Source: Merluccius polli (lineage: Eukaryota; Chordata; Actinopteri; Gadiformes; Merlucciidae). Taken from it: 64,000 bases of DNA. The DNA is taken from positions 91,001 to 155,000 of the forward strand of contig JAOPHQ010002005.1 of assembly GCA_030340625.1 (NCBI GenBank), given 5' to 3'. Position 1 is the stretch's first letter. The number at the start of each line of letters is the position of its first letter. This document shows, in pieces, positions 58,078 to 64,000 of this stretch. A model generated the notes under the pieces. It searched no databases and had not been told where the DNA came from. It saw only the letters and a list, made by a program, of their open reading frames with translations. A program made the translations under genes and the position numbers.

Positions 58078-58579
58078 TAGCCTAGAACTCTAGACACCCC
58101 CTAGCGGCAGCAAATTTATTTGGCAGCTAGTGTAGTCTAGCAAAGCTCCGTCCGCTTTTTGGTGCTGGAAACACCAAGTATGTCTTGTATGTCTGACCAA
58201 TCACAGTGTGAGGGGCGGAGTCGAAAGCCGGGCTTACCATGACGACAGAGTTGCGACGGTTCCGTGTTAGAGGTAAACAATGGCTGCTGCTGCTTGCGAA
58301 CGGTTGTCTTTCCACTCGGCTTTGGCCGCGACTCTTCAAGACTTTAAGTTAACATTTTATTTGAGAAAAGAACAAAGAACGGCACTGAAGTCTTTCCTCG
58401 AAAATAAATATTTATTCTGAGTTTTGATTAATTACCTTCTTCGTTGCTCTGATTGGTTGTAGCGCTATCCTATTGTGTGCAGAGGGAACTTGAAAGACAA
58501 CCGTTTATCCCGCCCACACTGCCAATGGAGCTATGCCAGACCTTACATCTTTCTGATGTAGGTCTGGCTTGCCAGGCTA
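58078..58579 (+). mobile_element. 502-bp nonautonomous transposon carrying a helicase gene start
   Basis: Ends TAGCCTAG and (reverse complement of the right end) TAGCCTGG. AACTCAAGG is duplicated at 58069-58077 and 58580-58588, a 9-bp target duplication. 8-10 bp duplications occur in Mutator-like and some other DNA elements. The short inverted ends do not settle the superfamily. Confidence 0.8.
58280..58420 (+). pseudogene. 5' fragment of a RecQ-like helicase coding region
   Basis: A 46-codon frame from ATG 58280 to TGA 58418, starting MAAAACERLSFHSALAATLQ. Its end, LRKEQRTALKSFLENKYLF, resembles the Q-motif region just before Walker A in RecQ-type helicases (L-x-x-E-Q-x-x-A-L-x-x-F). The Walker A and everything after it are absent. 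I infer an internally deleted transposon that once carried a longer helicase-like gene; it cannot be an active enzyme. The match is by pattern, not by search. Confidence 0.5.
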
Positions 58580-59227
58580 AACTCAAGGATGATTTCCCCT
58601 TTCAAAGTCATTGTTCTACCGCTGTTCAGTTCAGTTTCATAAATAGTCAAAATAATATGTACATTTTAGCAGGTATTACACCTACGTAGCTTTGTCAACG
58701 GCCACTTATTATTTTTTTTAGAAAGTATTCAAAATGGTGAGGTGTCTAAAGACTTAAAACCCATTCACCCATGGCTCAATCAAGCCAGCAATTGCTTTTT
58801 TTTCTAATTAAATGAATTAATTTGGTCAGGGGAGAAAACACACATGTAACTCTCATTTTCAGTGGTTGAAGTGGCGGCTGGAGTAAACGTAACATATTTT
58901 CCTAAATGGCAGGTAAACATTTAACCAAGGTTTACTTTGAATCAGCACCACCACAGGTCATATTCATACTGTTACCTGCTTCATATTTATACAATAAAAA
59001 CAACAAAAACACATCTCTGCTGTTTGGCGCCCCGGGACAAATACACAAATGTATGCTCTGTCCCTGTGCTGTGTGCTCCGGTGCAGTTCTATTTTAAAAA
59101 GGATGGGAGTGGGAAGTTATGGACTTAGGGCAGTTTCTCTGGAATATTCTCCACTGTCTGGTTTGGCATGGATCAGAATTATGCATCAGCATTATTATTA
59201 AAGCTCATCGTATTGTGTTTATCTCTC
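58580..59227. other. noncoding stretch
   Basis: AT-rich, no gene or element recognised. Confidence 0.4.
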
Positions 59228-59276
59228 TACTACTACTACTACTAGGACTACTAGTACTATTACTACTACTAGCATA

Positions 59277-59307
<31 letters not shown>

Positions 59308-59317
59308 GAACTACTAG

Positions 59318-59358
<41 letters not shown>

Positions 59359-59402
59359 GAACTACTAGTACTACTACTACTAGTACTACTACTACTAGCA
59401 TA

Positions 59403-59442
<40 letters not shown>

Positions 59443-59474
59443 GGACTACTAGTACTATTACTACTACTAGCATA

Positions 59475-59505
<31 letters not shown>

Positions 59506-59546
59506 GGACTACTAGTACTACTACTACTACTACTACTACTAGCATA

Positions 59547-59586
<40 letters not shown>

Positions 59587-60191
59587 GGACTACTAGTACT
59601 ACTACTACTAGCATAACTACTACTGCTACTAGGACTATTAGTACTATTACTACTACTAGCATAACTACTACTACTACTACTACTAGGACTACTAGTACTA
59701 CTACTACTACTACTACTACTAGGACTACTAGTACTACTACTAGCATAACTACTACTGCTACTAGGACTATTAGTACTATTACTACTACTAGCATAACTAC
59801 TACTACTACTACTACTAGGACTACTAGTACTACTACTACTACAACTACTACTACTAGTACTACTACTACTACTACTACTAGGACTACTAGTACTACTACT
59901 ACCTTACTAGTACCAACTACTAGTACTACTACTACTACCTTACTAGTACCAACTACTAGTACTACTACTACTACTACTACAACTACTACTACTAGTACTA
60001 CTACTACTACTACTACTAGGACTACTAGTACTACTAGTACTACTACTACTACTACCACCACTACTACTACTATTACTACTACTACCACTACTACAACTAC
60101 TACTAGTACTACTACTACTACTACCACTACTACTACTACAACTACTACTAGTACTACTACTATACTACTACTACTAGTACTACTACTACTA

Positions 60192-60285
<94 letters not shown>

Positions 60286-60328
60286 CACTACTACTACTAC
60301 TACTACTACCACTACTACTACTACTACT

Positions 60329-60362
<34 letters not shown>

Positions 60363-60364
60363 AT
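59228..60364. repeat. TAC/ACT trinucleotide array of about 1.14 kb
   Basis: Nearly all ACT/TAC triplets, with recurring variants such as AGCATAACT, AGGACTACTAGT and TACCAACTACTAG that form a higher-order pattern. The long minus-strand frame of Val, Ser and Leu across it is a product of the repeat. Confidence 0.97.
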
Positions 60365-60973
60365 ACTACTGCTTATCATAGATACACTTCCAATAACAGC
60401 CCCCTTCCCCACCGCCCCCTCAGAGGGGAGAGAACGGGGGAGAGACTGAGTGAGATTGACTGGTATAGTGGTTCCTACAGGACACTTTTGAATGTTTAAA
60501 CCTGTAATGTATTGTCAAGAAGGCAGAGTGCTCGCCAGGTGGTTGCCAATACAATCTATACATTATGAAAAAATCTTCTGAATGTATGTTGAAGTATTCC
60601 AGTGTTTTCATAAAAAATAAATCATTAGATTTTTTTAAAGCATTGACATGAACAAAAGTGACAGGTTTAATTAGTCAATTAAAACGCCACCACCATTCAC
60701 CACCATAGCTGGAAGCTAGCATGGAAAAACAACATGTAACGCGTATAAAAGGCCACTCAAATATAGTGAAGCTCACACTTCCTTAACAGATGCTCTCTTT
60801 GTTCTCCTCCATCGCTGTTTTGAGCTTATATAGCTGGAAATGACCATGAGCTGACGTTTCTTTGAGTATAAAAATATATAATTGTAATTTGATTTGTGTT
60901 TGTTCCGACCCCTCAGTCTCTCCGTCGATTGTGAATAATGTGCAGTCATAGAAAGGGCAATTACTGCCGACGC

Positions 60974-61006
60974 ACACACACATACGCACACACACACACA
61001 TACACA

Positions 61007-61068
<62 letters not shown>
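60974..61068. repeat. (CA)n microsatellite
   Basis: About 95 bp of CA with TA interruptions at the left. Confidence 0.96.
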
Positions 61069-61070
<2 letters not shown>

Positions 61071-62615
61071 GACAAATTCTTACAGAAACAGGAAGGTAGT
61101 TCTCGCCTTTGTGACAAATTAAATTGAAACTAAATGTGTAAAGCTTATACTATGTGAGGCTACAGTGCACCTAAGTTAGTGCAGGTCATATTGAGCACTG
61201 TATGATGAATTTTTACAATTTTCTTTATCGCACCTTAAGTTTTCACATGGGATTCAGTTTTGTGGGTGTAGCAGTTTTCATTCCACATCATAAAAACACT
61301 GCAGGTGTATTTAGTATGTATTTATGAGTTATTTTTCATAAGCGGGTTTAAACATAATATTCCCCTTCTCTACTCCTAGTGTACAACTTCCTGTGTGCAA
61401 CGCCTCCCTATAGGTGGACCACATGTCCACACCAGACACTTCATTAAGGATCTGAAGCGCTCTCTTCTTGCTCTTTTGATTTTTTTTATGAACAATCTGA
61501 TTGAAAATCCATGTCCTCCTGACCCCCCGCCCCCCCTCACCCAGTCTCCATCACCCCCCCCCCACCCACCCAGTCTCCGCCCCCCAAGTCTCCACCCCCA
61601 CCAGCCACCCAGTCTCCATCCCCCCCCACCACCCAACACCTCCTTACACTTGTGGTGGTTTTTGCTGAAGTTCCCCATCTGTTCCCCCGTACAGCGCGCT
61701 CCGACAGAAAGATGCATGGCTACTTACAGGCAGCCATGCATTTAGGAAAAGGTGGTTTTATTTAGTTGTATTTTTGCTTGGTATGTAGTTATGACGGTGC
61801 CTTTGATTATGCTTCTGTTTTTATTTTTAATCAAAATGAGCTGAATCATTTATAAGTATAAGGGCGAACAGAGTCCTCATAACAGAGGCTGAATGCATTC
61901 CTAACCGGTTTAATATTAGTAGTTTATTATATGATATACATGTTTAATACTATACAGAACACTACACTACACTTTATCTTAACCTATGACTCATCTGTAG
62001 CAATACAGGTTGCAAATACATTTGTATTGTGCTGTGTTTTGCTTACCGATAAACGCACACACACACACACACACACGCACACTCCCACACACACTCCCAC
62101 ACACACGCGCACATAAACACACGCACGCGCAAATGTGGATAATTGGTGTGTCGGAGGAGAATGAAAACTGACATGTTGGCGTTGACCTTTCCCCAGAAAG
62201 ACGCACTGTGTTCCTCACATGTAACACACATGTAATGGGGTAAATATCCATAACAGCCCTAACAGAGATCTTCTGGTAGTCCCCATAAACATCATCATAA
62301 CCTTAGAAGCCACGCTTTTAACCTCATTGCGAAAATGATCATGGGTTTGTTTTGGTTTTCTTTTAGTCTTAAGCAATCAAATAAAAAAATAAATACTTTA
62401 CCTACCTTCTGCAAAAAAATATCTTCAATTCAGCATGCAATTCATGTTTATCTTCGTATCCACCCCAAAAACAAAAAACAAAAAAAGAGGGTTAGCTCCT
62501 GTGCTGCCACTTCATTTACTCATATAATTTTCTTCATCAGCTATTATCATGAAAAAAAATGCAGTGAAACGAAGTTAAGTGATTTGACTGATTTTATTTT
62601 AAGTTTGATAATCTA
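61069..62615. other. noncoding stretch
   Basis: Contains a C-rich repeat of CCACCCAGTCTCC-type units at 61525-61640 and a short CA/CG-rich run at 62056-62122. No gene. Confidence 0.45.
61525..61640. repeat. C-rich minisatellite
   Basis: Four to five irregular copies of CACCCAGTCTCC with C runs. Confidence 0.75.
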
Positions 62616-62678
62616 TTGTGCGTTTTGGGAGCGAAGCGACGGAGGAGGCAGCGAGGCCACTTAACCAAGAGGCTCTTT

Positions 62679-63576
62679 CTGTACGTTCACACCAAAAGCG
62701 TCTTGCGCTGCAAAGACGCTTTGACGCTCAAAAAGATTCGCTGCGAATATTTTTGTTCGCTTTTGACGCTCAAGACGCTCAATGACGTACAATTAAATTA
62801 TGCAGACGCATTTAAAGGAGCCGTATGCTTTTAGACAGCCATATCAAAGAGTGAACTCCCACACACTTTGGCCATATTGCAGAGACGGTTTTGCTTGTTG
62901 GATAAACGATAGTCGCACATCCCTCGTAACTACGCCGTGAAGGTGAACCCTCCCGGACTCCGCTATTAACATGAACCGCTCCGCCGGAGGAGCCACATCC
63001 ACACGCACCGGACACCACAATACACACACACATGTTTTACATTTGATTGCTTTTAATAAAGTTGTGTGCAGTTATACGGTAAATACGATTAAGTGTCCAA
63101 TGTCTCCTACCTGGTCCAGAACCGCTTGGTCCATGCCGTTAATGGGCGGCCCGCTTCGTGCGTGTGTTTGTAAAAATGATAATTAAGCTGATTATTACGG
63201 TATTGTCTCTGAAATAAAAAAGACTTGGATCGTACAACACCGGGTGCCCCGCCACAGCCGCGATTATCTTTTCCGTCGACATTTTACAGTAGGAACCAAC
63301 AAAGTACAGTAGGAACCAAAGTGCCGGTGTTCCCCGGGACCCACCCAAATGGAGAGCGTCTACATTCAGATTGGCTGTCAGTTTTTGCCGCTGAAACGCG
63401 TCATAGTCATTTGCATAAAGTTAAACTGTCTTCAACTTTTTTTTGACGCTCTGGACGCTCAACTTTTGACGCTGGAAGCGTTGGACGCTTGTGACGCTTT
63501 GGACGCTCTTGCCCATAGAAAGTGAATGACTTCCGGCGTCTTTGCAGCGCAAGACGCTTTTGGTGTGAACGTACAG
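62679..63576. mobile_element. Harbinger-like MITE with 41-bp perfect inverted ends
   Basis: CTGTACGTTCACACCAAAAG plus 21 more bases at 62679-62719 are perfectly inverted at 63536-63576. TTT lies on both sides, a possible 3-bp target duplication. Subterminal GACGCTC-type repeats recur on both sides. No transposase is encoded. Confidence 0.88.
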
Positions 63577-63629
63577 TTTGAACCGTGTTCTCCATGAGAG
63601 TCCCATCACGCTGGGACCGCTGGTACCTG

Positions 63630-63775
63630 ATAATGGGCCGTATCCGCACATAATTAGATTGACATTTCTTACTAATAGCCCCCAAGATTCGGTAATTGCT
63701 CATTGTACTTAATTGTAATATTCAGGCTGCTAAGACCATTTTAATGACTTGTGCTAGCCAGTGTGCATGCGGTCC
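63630..63775. other. candidate conserved noncoding element
   Basis: Non-repetitive sequence with several ATTA/TAAT cores (CACATAATTAGATTG, GTACTTAATTGTAATATTC, CCATTTTAATGAC), of the kind seen in enhancers near developmental genes. Inferred from composition only. Confidence 0.3.
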
Positions 63776-64000
63776 CGCAATTTATCAGCCCCCCCGGGAA
63801 CAGTGTGTAGCCTACCTGTGTGTGTGTTTAATGTGTTGACTCCATCTCCACCCACCCCCACCCGCACCCCCACCCGCCCAATGATGTTCCTGGTGTAAAA
63901 AGCAAGGGGCCGAAGCATGAGGGGAGAGAGTCTGAGGTAGTTACACACTGCTGTTAAGATGCATTAGCTTAAGACAGCCTCAGCAATTTGGTGTCTGTGT

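Noticed and set aside
58100..58130. CTCF-like motif at CCCCCTAGCGGCAG
   Set aside because: Three core positions deviate from the consensus, and it lies inside a transposon end.
59219..60412. 397-codon minus-strand ORF of Val, Leu, Ser
   Set aside because: It is only the TAC/ACT array read on the other strand; the triplet unit lacks stops.

Overview
This window is repeat-rich nuclear DNA from a bony fish, almost certainly a teleost. Dinucleotide arrays are very dense. Most of the common teleost transposon classes are present: a PIF/Harbinger element, hAT and Harbinger MITEs, an IS630/Tc1-like transposase, an L2/Jockey-type LINE, and two Ty3/Gypsy LTR elements, one of them a chromodomain (sushi/Tf1-type) element. 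No intact multi-exon host protein gene can be read. The species cannot be named from the sequence.

Layout. 1-4.7 kb: a PIF/Harbinger element with a GC-rich transposase ORF (+) that has lost its catalytic acidic residues, facing a broken Myb/SANT-like partner gene (-), then a fragment of a second copy. 5.0-12.35 kb: a 50-53 bp minisatellite split by nested insertions: a Harbinger MITE with a TAA target duplication, an old DNA element, a decayed Gypsy element inside that (5948-11644), and a hAT MITE inside its 5' LTR. 12.36-15.6 kb: a dead LINE on the minus strand. 16.4-18.0 kb: a C2H2 zinc-finger pseudogene. 18.9-23.4 kb: microsatellites, a LINE tail, a hAT MITE inside a GGAT array, and a CTCF-like site. 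23.8-27.05 kb: an IS630-like transposase pseudogene split by a 1.4 kb MITE, followed by a 1.13 kb foldback element (27055-28187). 28.2-38.9 kb: intergenic or intronic DNA with microsatellites and non-repetitive islands that may be conserved noncoding elements.

38955-44889 is the best-preserved unit: a full-length chromodomain Gypsy element with near-identical LTRs, a 5-bp target duplication, intact gag and pol ORFs, and a primer-binding site that matches the predicted 5' end of its own transcript, as in the self-priming Tf1/sushi group. It is probably recent and may still be competent.

44.9-64 kb is mostly noncoding: G/C homopolymer runs, CA/GA arrays, several MITEs, an almost 1.2 kb TAC/ACT array, a 502-bp transposon with a 9-bp target duplication that carries the first 46 codons of what looks like a RecQ-type helicase gene, and a Harbinger-like MITE with a 41-bp perfect inverted repeat. 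The end of the window (63.6-63.77 kb) looks like a homeodomain-rich noncoding element.
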